Origin: Nemophila menziesii
Taxonomy: Eukaryota > Streptophyta > Magnoliopsida > Boraginales > Hydrophyllaceae
Reading direction: 5' to 3'
NCBI GenBank assembly: GCA_029959085.1
Contig: JARWIR010000010.1
Location: forward strand, 13,599,001-13,663,000
Length of the DNA: 64,000 nucleotides
Below the pieces are notes generated by a model that was given only the letters and a program-made list of their open reading frames with translations, did no database searches and had not been told where the DNA came from. A program made the translations under genes and the position numbers. Of the stretch, positions 9,061 through 20,466 are shown one piece after another (the stretch's first letter is position 1; each line of letters opens with the position of its first letter).

Positions 9061-10383
9061 ATGACTAATAGAACAACAATCTTAACTAGCAAGAGGGAGG
9101 TGAAGAGTAACACGTGATTGGATTTAAACAAGAAGAAATCAATTGACAAAGGAGCTAGTTCTAAATCAAAGGGTAAAGATAAATTGAAGAGTGGGAAACC
9201 TTCGTATGATAGTAATGGTAAAAAACTTTATTATTATGCAAAGGAGAGAACACTACCTCAACAAAATCCTATACCTATAGAGAAAGTGGATACTTCAAAG
9301 GCCTTGAAGATTTCTGCGGAGAAACAATTAAAAGAACTACCTTTTGCTTATGAAAAAGTATTCAAGGAGGAAATTAGAGATGGAGAATACAAGAGATTCT
9401 TTGAGCTTGGTGAAAAGTTGGGTTGGTCTATGTTCATGGTAAGCCGTTCTGAATTATGTCCTGAATTAGTTTTGGAGTTCTATCTAGGCCTCTTTAGCCG
9501 AGATAGTGATTGTGTTCCGATTAGAGGAAAGTTCGTTCTTTTCACAGCTGAGGAGATTAGGAACCACTTCAAGTTTAAAAAATTGAAAGGTTTTTGCAAA
9601 TTTGAGGAAGCAGTTGCTAAACGAAAAATCTTTGATGAGGAATTACTTTTTGAGCATGTTTTAGACAAGGAGAAAGTGCAATTTCATAAAGGAGAATTGA
9701 AGGCACCTTGGCCTTACAAATATCTTCAAGCAGATGCTAGAATTTGGCACAATTTCCTTATCCCTAATGTCTTTGGAAACACACGAACTTTGGAGGTGAC
9801 CATGAAGAACGCGCTACTGTTGGACTGTATCTTGAGAGGAGAAGAAGTTGATGTGGCACAGTTGATCTATGAGGAGGTGATACGATTCTCGGTCTCTCCT
9901 AAATCGGGTTATAATGTTAAATTTCCAACTATGATCACGTGTCTTGTGCGAAAAGCGAATGTAGTATTGGGTGAGGAAGAGAAACTCGAGTTTAAAACAA
10001 GTTATATTGATAATGCTTGGATCAAGGAAAGCCTTCGAAGAGCGGGTTCTACTCAAGTCTCGAAGGAAGAAAAGGAGCAATCTTGGCGAGAGAAGATGGA
10101 GGAGCGTTTAACGAAATTTGAAGCAGCTCAAACTTCCTTAGTCAATGATGTGGCACAAATCAACGCCAATCAAGTGCACATCATGAAACTCCTTGAGCAA
10201 TTAACGAAAGGTCCAGCAATTCCAACCTTGGATATCAATGATGCGAGGCAATTGCCTCGAGAGTATGTTCTCTTTCTTCCTTACCATTTCTGTAAATATG
10301 CCTATCTGCTAATTTTAATTTCGAGTCTTTTTCGAGTCTTTTTCGAGTCTTTTTCGAGTCGTGGGGACACGGCTCATTTTTGA
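9061..10383 (+). pseudogene. ORF3 (putative plant transposon protein domain), element A
   Basis: The ATG at 9061 starts MTNR, which matches the ORF3 start of element C. A TGA at 9115-9117 (probably a former CGA) interrupts codon 19, after which the frame is open to 10383. The N-terminus is Lys/Ser-rich. The middle contains ELGEKLGWSMF, then ARIWHNFLIPN and LLDCILRGEEVDVAQLIYEEV, which fit the 'putative plant transposon protein' domain (PF20167) of Athila third ORFs. The C-terminal third is coiled-coil-like (EERLTKFEAAQ, QVHIMKLLEQL). The last about 35 residues are hydrophobic, but in element B the frame stops just before them at NDARQ, so that tail may be readthrough. Function is unknown; 'env-like' is only a positional label. 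Confidence 0.75.
10315..10362 (+). repeat. 11-bp CGAGTCTTTTT tandem repeat
   Basis: Four near-perfect CGAGTCTTTTT copies in element A, just before the internal purine tract. Element C has one full copy near 57631-57643 and element B about one and a half, so the array expanded in A. Confidence 0.8.
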
Positions 10384-11848
10384 GTTGGGGGTGTGGGGAT
10401 TCGTTGTCTCTCATCTCCATTTTTCTGTTTTTGGGTGAAATTAAAATTTTTGATACATGGGAATTAGATGTCGAGTGTGTTTAATAGCTTGAAAGCATAA
10501 GCTCAGTAGATTGATGATAGTAAGTGATATGTTTATGAGCTATGTATTTGTATGCTTTGAGTATTTGCAGGAAAACACACGTTGATAGTAAAGAAAAGAT
10601 TAGTGAGCAATGCGATAGAAAGTATGTTCGATCTCAGGGAACCTTGAGAAGTGTGTAGGCCGTGAGATCCAAGCTAGTTGAAAAACCATTTGATGAAAGT
10701 GCTAAAGGTAAGAAATTTTCTAAATTACATAGTGTAGAAAGTGATCAAGGCGGTTCTTTCATATTTTTAAGCCTTTGAAGCCTTTTTATACCTTCTCACC
10801 TTGTGATTTTTGAGTTTAAAAGTTATATCCTTCTTAGCCCCTTCTAGCCTTTCTAAAGCCTTTTTATTGAAACACGTTATAAGCCATATCCTTTAGATTT
10901 TAGGACTTTTCCATATGACCCGCACTCGAATCGCGAAGCTTAGACAGTTGTTTTAGAGCTTGAGTTTGGGGTGGTGGGTCCACCATTATGGGAATTGTTA
11001 TTTTGTAGGGATTTTTGAGCTTATTATTGTGCTTTGTGCTTTATATTGATGATGATTCACAGAATTGTATTGTAACCCTTTGTCGGGGTAATAGTGAATG
11101 AAAAGGAAGCTTCGAGCTAATATTGCCAACAAGGGCATTAAAAGAAAAATATATATATGAGAAAATTAGCATGATATCTCAACAAAAAGAGAGTCATAGC
11201 TAGAGAAAAGAGAATTGATTTGAAAAGAAAAGAAAATATATATATTCAAACCGGCAAAGTGGATTTTTATGTGAACATCTTAAGCTTTAATTGGGTTATT
11301 AGGGATGCTAAATTATGCATCAAGGAATTCATTGGGTTGAGTGAGAAACGTTTTATGAAAGTAACTCAAGCTCTAGGGCGATTCGTTGATGGCTAGTGAG
11401 GAGAGAGCCAAAAAGCTCACTCCAAATTATCCAAATATATGATCATACCGTCCCTAAGCCTACATTACAACCTTAAAGACCTTTTGATTCTTTGCTATGT
11501 AATTGAGAAGTGATTGAGCCATTAGAGATTAGTTAAGTGGACCTTTGAAACTAGTGAAAATCGATGAACAATCTATAGCTCTCTTGGGGAACTGAGTAAA
11601 GTCCCAATCCTTCTTACATTGCGAAACTAATCTGATCTTGAATTCAAGCCGTGTTGACTGTGGATATGAGAAGTATACAGGTATGTAGTTTATAAATATT
11701 ATTGCATGAAATTTTCTGAGTTATGTGCTTTAGGTTTAATCTATATATTCTGCTATGCTTTTTCCCATTGTGTTGAGAATTTTATAAGTGTGTATTTCTA
11801 GACTTCCCTATGTTTTTACTTTTATTGTATCGGGACGATACAACTTTG
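10384..11848 (+). other. Long conserved 3' non-coding region, element A
   Basis: About 1.46 kb with no coding signature. It contains two internal purine tracts that resemble the true PPT (TGAGTTGGGGG at 10381, overlapping the ORF3 stop, and TGAGTTTGGGGTGGTGGG near 10961). It also has the block GTAACCCTTTGTCGGGGTAA near 11073. Most blocks are recognisable in the same order in element C (57562-59057) and, reversed, in element B, although coding parts have diverged far more. Confidence 0.7.
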
Positions 11849-11860
11849 AGTTGGGGGTCT
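11849..11860 (+). promoter_or_regulatory. Polypurine tract, element A
   Basis: AGTTGGGGGTCT directly abuts the 3' LTR at 11861. This is the expected plus-strand priming site. The same text lies in front of the 3' LTRs of elements B and C. Confidence 0.85.
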
Positions 11861-13379
11861 TGATGTCTCCTCATTTGTGATAGATTTATGTTAAGATGAG
11901 ACATCATTTTTAGTGTTTTAGAAGTCAATAATGTCGATTTTCTTGAGTTTTAGTGCACTTTCCTATTTTGTGTCTTGATTTGTAGAATTATTGTTTTTAG
12001 AGCATATTGGGTTTAATTGTTTATTTAGTGTGTAGCTTTAAAGATAATTATGGAGCTTAATTAGAGTCCAAGTCAAAGACAACAACTTATGGAAAGAGAT
12101 TTACATGGTAATTGGAGATAAGGAAAGAATTGCTAAAAAGATGGAAAAGGAAAAGCTGCCTAAATCTGGGATTCTGCAAAGATAGGCGTTTTTACCTAAT
12201 AAAGAGGCCGATTTTGGTGAATTACTCCTAATGGGTCTAGATAATTCTGTTGCGATTCTTTTGGTATCTTGTGGAGCAAAATCGGACCAATAACAAAGAA
12301 GTTATGACCAAAACAACGCAGCAGTGTTTATCTTTATTTCCATACGAATTTGAGTTGGGCTAGAAGTCCATTACCTTAACTCTTCCTCAAGAAAACGAAT
12401 TAGGTCTTCTAAACACCTATAAATACACCCTTATATCACTTGTAAATCATCCTTGCCTCATAGTAATTAGTTCTTAAGGTTTTATTCTTCCAGTTTATTG
12501 TAGAGAGCAAGATGATGTCTTTTATTATTTCTTTTAGTTTATTTCCTTCAGGTATGAACTAAACTTCCCATAGCTTGGGTTTTGCATATGTATAATCTAT
12601 GAATTCTAATTCTTCTATCTAAGTTTCTTTGGTAATAATATGTTTTAATCTGATATTAGCTTCTTACTTTATATTTGCTTATGTGTTTTGATTTAATGTC
12701 TTTCCTAGAATTGATCACTTTAGGATTGTTTTAAGAGTAGTTAGATGGTCTCCTTGACAGGGTGTTTAACTATTGAACCACCACATAATGTCTAGTGTCG
12801 ATAGCAGTTCTGACAAAACATACTTCTAACTAGATAGTCATTAAGGTTTGTTTTAATCACCGTATCACCAAGACTTGCAGTATTTGCTTAGGGCCTTAGT
12901 GGCGTTTGATAACCCTATTTTAAATCACTTCTTGGTTGTGACGTAGCCCCCTTAGTCGCTCTCAAGGTCTAAGGTAGTGGAATTTAGAATCCTGACTAAG
13001 TATTACCAAGAGCTAATATTCTCCCTTATCAACTAGATTTATAGATAGAATTAGAAGGATTAGTGCATACTAGCAAAACCTAAGCTATACTTCTCATCTC
13101 ATATTCTTAATCTTTTACTTTATTGTCTTTATTTTCCTAGTTTTAATTCTTATTCTCTAAAATCCAAATCTTTTATTTACTGTCTTCTAGTTATTTACTT
13201 TTACTCGTGATCTGTTCCTACGCGATTAACACACTTAAGTCCCTGAGAACGAACTCTACTTATCATTAAAACTTGCATACGTCCTGTAATACTTGCAGTA
13301 CTGTGCCTGTCTAGGGTGAGAGTGCATAGTTTTCCATACTTAAATTGATCTTATTTTTATCACACCCTAGGCGACACCA
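11861..13379 (+). repeat. 3' LTR of element A
   Basis: Starts TGATGTCTCC, ends GGCGACACCA, with TATA box CTATAAATAC at 12418-12427. Followed at once by the target duplication GGTGA. About 16 differences from the 5' LTR counted by eye. Confidence 0.95.
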
Positions 13380-13384
13380 GGTGA

Positions 13385-13519
13385 GTTGACCAGATTATCT
13401 TCATTAGATGGAGATAAGATCAACTTAGTAGTATACCTAAATCTTTCCTTATGTTTGTTGTCGATTTTGTTGTTCAAAGACGGTGAGTTTATCTTTGCAT
13501 AATTAATTTTTTTAGTCAT
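13385..13519 (-). pseudogene. DUF4283-domain protein fragment, start
   Basis: A minus-strand ATG at 13519-13517 opens MTKKINYAKINSPSLNN and stays open to 13385. Removing element A and one copy of GGTGA joins it in frame to 3508 and on to LSYESSSKSVMVG. This shows that A landed in a single continuous reading frame. The segment from 13520 to 13778 beyond the start is A-rich and uninformative. Confidence 0.7.
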
Positions 13520-13778
13520 TATGAAGTGAGATGTGAAGCTAAAAGATAAAAGAAAGGCAAAAGCAAAAAAGCGGCGCTAAAAAAGTGGATGATGATGAAA
13601 GATGAGGAAATAAAGGTGTAAAGGTGAAAAAGATAAGTCGCTAGATCCCATACAATCGGGAAATAACAACAAATCAAAGAAAGAAAATACCAAAAAGGAA
13701 TAAAAAAGTAAGGAAAGATTTGTATTTGCTATTGTTGGATAGCACATCATTCATAAACTTAAGAGATTTTTGCATACT

Positions 13779-15553
13779 TTATGTGGCTTCCACAACTAAC
13801 AAATTTGTTTTCAATTTTCGAACCATGACAACAAACTTCTTATTCTTCTTTTGCACACGTGACTGAAATAAAGGGACGGTAGTTTTATTAAAACCCAAAT
13901 CTTTCTTATTTTGCTTCTCTGGTGCTTTCTCATGATTCTTATCAACTATCACCGACTCAACTACCTCTTCAACTTCCTTTTGAATTGAATGCAACACTTT
14001 CTCGTTCTCAACCACTAAGGGAGGGGGTAGTTGTTTACAACTTCTTAGGGCAATCTCTTTACAAGCCTTGTTACTCCCAAGACTCGAGGTATTACTCAAG
14101 AATTAACCTTGAGGTCAGATATTCAAGGAATTCGTAATTCTTAAGAATCTATAATGTGGTGCAATGATGATTCTGCACTTCCTCGGTCTTGATCTACTTT
14201 CACTACATGACAAGATGAATTTATTCAAAGTAGCTGCTAAGTCACTAGTAGTAATCATACCTTCTTGTGGATGGGAAGGAAGTTGTCTTCTGAGCAAGAT
14301 TCTCTGCATATCATCATACACGGGCTTTTGAGGAGTTTGGGCTCCATAGCTCGGACCACCTTGATAATGGTTTTGAGGACTTGATTAATAATTGTTTCCT
14401 TAGGGCCGAGGTTGATAGGTGGTACCCTGGTTCACGAACCCATTAGGATTAGACAATTGAAGTCTATCAATGGTTTTGATTATGTTGACCATAGCCTTGA
14501 CCACCCAAAGGGTGGTTCCGTCAAATAGACACAAAAACACTAAATCCATATTACTCAAACACTCTTCCCACACATAATCAAACACTTCACAACATGGACA
14601 ATCTTTTGGATCTTGAACAACATTGACCTTCGCATTATTGCCTTGATTAACATTTAAATACAATTGTTTTACTTTGTTCTCTAAATCGGCAAACTTTGCT
14701 CTCAAAGAAGTTTTGGCATCTAAACACGGTGTACCCCTTTCCGATACACGAACCATTGTTCTTGATGGTTGACAACTTATTTCATTCTTGACCGCCTGGT
14801 CCATGATGCCAAACACATGATTTAGTTGAACCATCATTAAACCTTCTCCACATAAGATATCTACCATCTCCTTGGAACTTCTATCAAGACTTTAATAGAA
14901 CATGGCCAATTACAATTTCGGTGTACATCCGTGAAGCAGACACTTCCTCAATCATGATTGGAACCTAGTTCACGCTACTCCTTATGATTCATCTTGTTCT
15001 TGATGGAATCTCGCCAAGTCCAATTGAGTTTTCAATCGCACACTCTGAGGATAGTACATGTCAAAAAATGCAGTTTTCAATTAGTCACATGTAGTGTTTA
15101 GCTCTCACGACTGTTGATCGTGCCACGCCCTTGCTCCTCCGGTTAGAAAGAATAGAATCATGATGAGATACATATGTTCTTGAGTGACACCTTGGATGAT
15201 GTATGCATCACATATCTACATAAACTTTTGCATGCCTCATCTTCATGAGCAAATCTACTATAGGTACCGTAGTTCATGAATCGATTTAGCATGCCCACAC
15301 CAGGCTTGAATATCATGACCCAAATAGTTGATGGGCAAAACCCAAGTCGTGGCAAACAAAACTGTGATTGCTCGGGAAGCTGGATGAACCATGGCTCTGG
15401 CCCCGGTTGGAGTTGATCTCCATCTTGATTAGAAATCGATTGAAATCCTAGAGGGATTTGATTTTTGTATCCTCAAGGAGGAGCGACCCCTTGTGGCAGA
15501 ACTATGGGGTTCCCATTAGCATCTAAGTTAAAATTTATGTTCAAATTTGCCAT
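13779..15553 (-). pseudogene. Decayed gag of old Athila-like element F
   Basis: Minus-strand gag remnant broken by many stops and frameshifts. It starts at an ATG at 15553 (MANLNINFNLDANGNP). Next comes a degenerate copy of the gag N-terminal segment near 15158-15355 (FKPGVGML, HEDEA) that lines up with FKPDPGML in element C. A zinc knuckle CPCCEVFDYVWEEC follows near 14600, then LRSCKQLPPP and VPLFQSRVQKK near 13900-14040, matching LRSGKQLPPP and PPYPSRVRRK in C. The remnant ends before the protease. No product is possible. Confidence 0.75.
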
Positions 15554-15556
15554 ATA

Positions 15557-15579
15557 CTCTCTCTCTCTCTCTCTCTCTC
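15557..15579. repeat. (CT)n microsatellite
   Basis: Uninterrupted CT dinucleotides, just upstream of the element F gag start on the minus strand. Confidence 0.95.
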
Positions 15580-15722
15580 CTTTGCGATCAAATCAAACTT
15601 TCAGAGTTCGAGGGCATACACCAAACTTAAGATTCTGAAAGAGATAAAAACAAAAGAAAAGCGTAACACAAAACAACTTAGCTCTACTACACTAAATAAA
15701 AACACAATAATTAACAAAATAG

Positions 15723-15740
15723 TCACCGGTAGTGGCGCCA
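15723..15740 (-). promoter_or_regulatory. Primer binding site of element F
   Basis: On the minus strand TGGCGCCACTACCGGTGA follows the LTR end after AGTTTT, the same spacing as in A and C. It differs from their tRNA-Asp site at several positions, consistent with age or a slightly different primer. Confidence 0.75.
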
Positions 15741-15746
15741 AAAACT

Positions 15747-17230
15747 TGTCATCCACCAGCGCGTGATATAAAATCCCACACATGGTGGACTATGGCTTCT
15801 CCTCGCAAGTGTACGAGTCATTCCCAAGTAATAAAAGAAAGTATAAATTATCGTTCTCCACATAGAATATGAGGTCAATTATGCTTGTCTTTTCTAAAGT
15901 ATACTGGGATTAAGTTGCGATTACCAAAAGTAAAATAATATTTGTTTTGTTTCACGAAATTGAGGAACTAAAGTCCAAGTAATTAGATTAAACCAATATT
16001 ATAGAGATAAAAGGATTAATATTGCGAATAACAAATAATATAAGATGAGAGCATAGCTCGAGAACACACAAGTAATACCCACTATATATGAATTTACACT
16101 TTTTTGTTTCAAGGGAAAATGAGTTATATGCAATAGTCAGGATTCAACAATCTCCACAAATCCATCCCGGGTAGATAAGGGTTGTTTTACAACATTAGGC
16201 CTCTCTCGAGTGACCCTGCAACACTTTTAAATGTAATTGATACGAACACTATTGACTATCTGGTTAGTCAAGATCTCTTGGTTCACTAATGCTCACTGGG
16301 CGTTTATATACTATTTTCCATAACCCAAACCCCTATCTCGAGTGAAGGACCTAATTACTAAGGGAACCCCTTACTTGGATAGGGTGGGGTCTGAATTCAA
16401 TAGTCAAACATATAATCAAAGAATTAGTAAAGAATTCATTTCATTGATTAATTCCCAAAACTCAATAAAATACCATGAACAAAAACTAGGGTTCACACAT
16501 TTTTCAATTCTCGTGCTAAAATACAGAATCACAATGAATAAAAGTGTACTTATCATGTTTAGAATGATAAAATATGAAAGATTGCACTAATACTTGATGC
16601 AATAGGATGAGGTTGGAATGGTGAAAATCTTTGCCGTTTTCTTCTTTCTTGAGCTCCAGTCGTGTGAATGAGTTTCCAAATGTATAACTCCTAGATTCCA
16701 AAATCTGATATATTAAGTGTAGAAAACTTTTTTTTGGAAGTGTGGGACCCATTTGGGTGGTAAAAGTTGACCAGAAAACATTTTCAAGTATCTGATCTGG
16801 TTAAAGCCACGGTGGAAGCATTAGCATAAATTTTTCATCTCGACTCCAAACTGCAAACCATCACCTCTCACACGTTCCTGAATTCAAGTACTATCTTAAT
16901 GTGCATGGTGACTCTCTTAATTTGACTTTAAAGTTCTACTGGTGAACTCCCTTGATCTTCCAAATTGACTTTTTGGTCCTTTTACACCGTGACTTAGGGT
17001 TAGATTTGACTTCTTCCCATTATCTCTGGGTCTCGTATCATCCGTGTAACTAAAAGAGTCACATTTAATACACAATTAACGCACAAAAACTGTACAATTA
17101 ACAAAATAGCCGAAACTAGATAAGGAATCGTAAAACATCAAATAATAGGGAATAATCCCTCAAATAAGTCCTATAAACCCCCAAAATGATGTCACATGGT
17201 ACGATTAATCTATCACAGAATACGAGAATT
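15747..17230 (-). repeat. 5' LTR of element F (old)
   Basis: Its 3' end (plus-strand TGTCATCCACC from 15747) abuts the primer-site spacer. The 5' end is diverged: AAAATGATGTCACATGG near 17188 and TCTATCACAG near 17210 align with the start block of the other LTRs, but the terminal GACATCA is lost, so the right limit is approximate. Confidence 0.65.
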
Positions 17231-17905
17231 GAGTGTATTTATAGATGTCGAGAGATGCACAAAGGATACATGAGCACAAATTAAGCATAGGACAGGTTTG
17301 CATCATAAGGTGGAGCAAAGTAACTTGATTGCTGCATCATATAGCCGTGTGATTATGGCGTGCGTAATTTGTCCTCGAGAGATTGGTTCAGAATCGAGTC
17401 CATATCATTGCCTCTCTTGAGTATCGGGGCCTTGACCTCCTCAACCAGGTGTAACTCCTCGGTCTTTGAGCGATTTGAAATTCCTTCATATAAGTTCGAG
17501 TATAAGTGTTACATTTTGTCCCGGTAACAGATGAGATTCTCGTGTTGGTTGTTTCACCAAGTAATACCTACTTATTTTGATTATCCATGAAAGGAAGTCA
17601 GAAACTTGTCGTCACTAGTTAGACACATCCTTTTAATTTACACTAGTTTTGGGGTTAGAGAAAATGATGGGATATCTCCCATTTCCAAGTAATGTCTTTC
17701 CTTGCACTGAATTCTACACTTTTATAATGGAAGTTGTCACCAATCTGTTGGATAACTGATTTGACAAGATGTGTGCCACCCACCCACACATCAAGCCAGA
17801 ACACCACTTTATATTTTTTATATAACTCATCGGGATCCCCATCTAACTACGACAATAACTTCCACAGTTGCCCTGTAAATTTTTGAATCGGTTGATTTTG
17901 TTTGA
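17231..17905. other. Unassigned spacer
   Basis: No convincing reading frame, repeat or domain seen on either strand. Confidence 0.5.
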
Positions 17906-17975
17906 TACTCCCTCCGTCCCAAAAATAATGTCCACATTACTAAATATGGTGTTCCAAAAATAATGTCCACTTACC
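17906..17975 (+). mobile_element. Stowaway/mariner-like terminal fragment
   Basis: TACTCCCTCCGTCCCAAAAA followed by ATAATGTCCAC is the classic Stowaway-type terminal sequence of plants. CCAAAAATAATGTCCACTTA is repeated 40 bases on. No matching opposite end was found, so this looks like a truncated copy. Confidence 0.6.
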
Positions 17976-18722
17976 ATTTCAAGACGAATTTTTCTACTTT
18001 TTTCCTTTATTACCCCTACTTTTCTTTTAATTTATAAATATTTGAATTATTATTTTATACTTGATTTCATTTTCCTAGGCATAGAAATTTCCTAGGAGTG
18101 CCTTGTTTATGTCCTCTACTTCTGCAAACTCCCAGCCCTCCAACCCATTTTAGTTAACACAACTCGTCCTATGTTATCCAATGAATTCTTTCTTTAGACT
18201 TGCAATGATCCCCAAATATATTCTCGTCGAATCCTATCTATTCTTGGCAAACATAACCAGTTACTTCTCCTCTTGCATGATGTACATAGGCATAGTTTGA
18301 GTACTAACTGTGTATGTGTAATAAATACCTAATCCGACCGCTAACAATGGCATCTTCCCTTTCGACCTAGCTAGTAAATTCCTTATGACATTTATCGTGT
18401 CCACATAGAAATCCCAGTTTCTTTCCCAATGGAATGGGAACACTAAGATACTTTTCAAGACTTTAATTAAGATAGTAGTCGATATGCCTTTTAATGTCAT
18501 TTGATAAGCCTTCATCCACATTCTTTAAGAAAATTACAAGGGACTTATCTTTGTTGTTTGTTTGACACACGTATTAACAAAGCACATGCATCACGTCCTG
18601 CGATAAATCGAGTTGGTGAACAGAATTTACGGAAACCCCTACAATATCATTAGTATATACAAGTTAGATATTGATTTTGCGGTTTTCCATGCCAAATTAC
18701 GCTCAACTCGTTATCCACCATT
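17976..18722. other. Unassigned spacer
   Basis: No feature identified. A minus-strand open frame at 18261-18521 resembles no family I recognise and has no supporting signal. Confidence 0.4.
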
Positions 18723-18730
18723 CTCGCGAG

Positions 18731-19794
18731 TATGGGTGGAAATTGGAAGGAACGGATCGGAAATAGGGTCTTTCGGAAAAATTCCAATTTTTTTCGGAAT
18801 AGATTTTTTCCATTCCAATTCCTATCCAATTTTTCAGAACTGGAAAAAACAGTTCTGAATTCGGAATTTCAGAATTTACCGGAAACTCGGAAATTTCGGC
18901 ATGGAAATTTCGGAACTTTTCTTTCGGAAATTTCGGAATTTTGGGGTCGGAATTTCGAAACTTTTCGTTCGAAAATTGCAGAACTAATGATTATAAATTG
19001 GAACTATGTAATATTCACCCACCGTTTTTTTAATTATAAAAAAATAAAAACAATTCAAATTGATATTTACTACAAAACATTTCAAAAAGTAGAGTAAAAA
19101 GAAAAAACCAAATTGCTCATTCCAATAGTCTTTTTCCCCATATGTTTAATACTCTCATTCCAACAGTCACGACAAATTATGGACCCACAAAATTTACCCA
19201 CCATTCTTTTCCCATATATTTAGTCACTCTAAGTAAAAGGCTTACAACAGTCATAAAATGTCCATTGTTGGATTTGTATAAAAATATAATAAACATCACG
19301 ACTGTAATTTTATTATTTATTTGATATATGGAATGTAAAATCGAAAATAAAATCGAATCGGAAAAACCCGGAAATTTTGGAAATTCATAGGCCTTGTTTG
19401 GTTTGTGAAAATAATGAGTGTTTTCTGTTTTCATTTTCTATATTTTTGAAAATACTAATAAAAACGTGTTTGGCTATAGAAAATGAAAACAGTTTTCTGG
19501 AAAATTTTATGAAAACAGTGCTATATTAGAGAATGTAAAATCGATGTTTTCCATATTTTCTGAAAATTTTGAAAAAAAAACGAAAATCATTTTCTGAAAA
19601 TATATTCAGAAAACAAAAACAGAAAATGTTTTCACAAACCAAACAGGGCCATAAATGTAGTTCCAATTCCGATCCGATATTTTCGGAAAAATTGAAAATC
19701 GGAATTTCAGAACCTTAAAAATCTGTTCTGAAATCGGAATTTTCGGATCAGAAAAGGAAGAAATCAGAAATTTCGGATCCGATTTCCACCCCTA
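18731..19794. mobile_element. Non-autonomous hAT-type element with 8-bp target duplication
   Basis: Ends are TATGGGTGGAAATTGG and the reverse complement of TAGGGGTGGAAATCGG. Perfect 8-bp duplications CTCGCGAG lie at 18723-18730 and 19795-19802. The interior is filled with TTCGGAA / TTCCGAA words and encodes nothing. A second small element at 19390-19650 is nested inside. Confidence 0.85.
19390..19650. mobile_element. Nested MITE with GGCC(T/C)TGTTTGGTTTGTG termini
   Basis: Inverted ends GGCCTTGTTTGGTTTGTG and CACAAACCAAACAGGGCC. The flanking ATA on each side is a possible 3-bp duplication as made by PIF/Harbinger elements. Internal TTTTCTGAAAA-type palindromes; no coding content. Confidence 0.7.
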
Positions 19795-20072
19795 CTCGCG
19801 AGTATCACTGAGATCCATGTCATCCGAATACCCGTTGTCTCTATTAAATCTTTGATGAACTTCTATTAGATCTCTTCCTATACTTTGGCTAGATCTATTT
19901 TCATCGCTATAAAACCTATTTTTCCCTTTTTATGTCTCGTAACATATAGTAACCTGCACTATAGTACTAGTGATCGTTGTTTTGGTATTGTTGAAGTTTG
20001 ATTTATAAGTTTTGGTTGTTAAATATTAGAGATATAGTTAAAACGTTGAGAGAAAAAATGATGAGTCATACG

Positions 20073-20246
20073 CAGGGTTGGCCCGAGAAACTAAAATTTG
20101 CTTAGTTACCTAAAGCAAAAAAAAAAAATCGGGGTCTTTTGTAACTATAAAAAGTTTATTTTAATAAAATTGAGGCCCTTTTTTATAAAAAGAAAAATAG
20201 AGCCTAAGGCGGCCACCTTGGTGGCCTTACCCAAGGACCGGCCCTT
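20073..20246. mobile_element. 174-bp hAT-type MITE
   Basis: Begins CAGGGTTGGCCC and ends GGACCGGCCCTT. Perfect 8-bp duplications GTCATACG occur at 20065-20072 and 20247-20254. Confidence 0.85.
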
Positions 20247-20466
20247 GTCATACGATTGAAAGCATTGAATCGTTTTATATAGTTTGATTTCTACAATTGA
20301 ATATCACATAATAGTATGTCTGTCCACAACAGGAAATTAAGCTTTTGACGACTTCGTTTTGGCCTTTAGACGACTCTTTTAAAGTGTTGTCTTATCTTTG
20401 CCTGCACTTTATACCATAGTGGCCTATACTCGTGTTGCCAATGTTATGACTACACGTTGATTCGAT

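Larger units (their letters stand above)
3509..13379 (+). mobile_element. Element A: complete RT-less Athila-like LTR retrotransposon
   Basis: Two LTRs of 1517 and 1519 bp flank about 6.8 kb. Perfect 5-bp target duplications GGTGA lie at 3504-3508 and 13380-13384. A tRNA-Asp-type primer site follows the 5' LTR and a polypurine tract precedes the 3' LTR. Internal order is gag, protease fused to an integrase C-terminal tail, paired stem-loops, GC-rich palindromic array, ORF3, and a long 3' non-coding region. There is no reverse transcriptase, RNase H or integrase core. By-eye comparison of the LTRs gives about 16 mismatches, suggesting a recent insertion. It sits inside the DUF4283 gene fragment. 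Confidence 0.95.

Noticed and set aside
9061..10383. Envelope gene assignment for ORF3
   Set aside because: Position is env-like, but I see no signal peptide, cleavage site or clear transmembrane fusion layout; the hydrophobic end may be readthrough.
18261..18521. 86-codon minus-strand frame
   Set aside because: No recognised family, no splice or promoter context, typical length for chance in this window.
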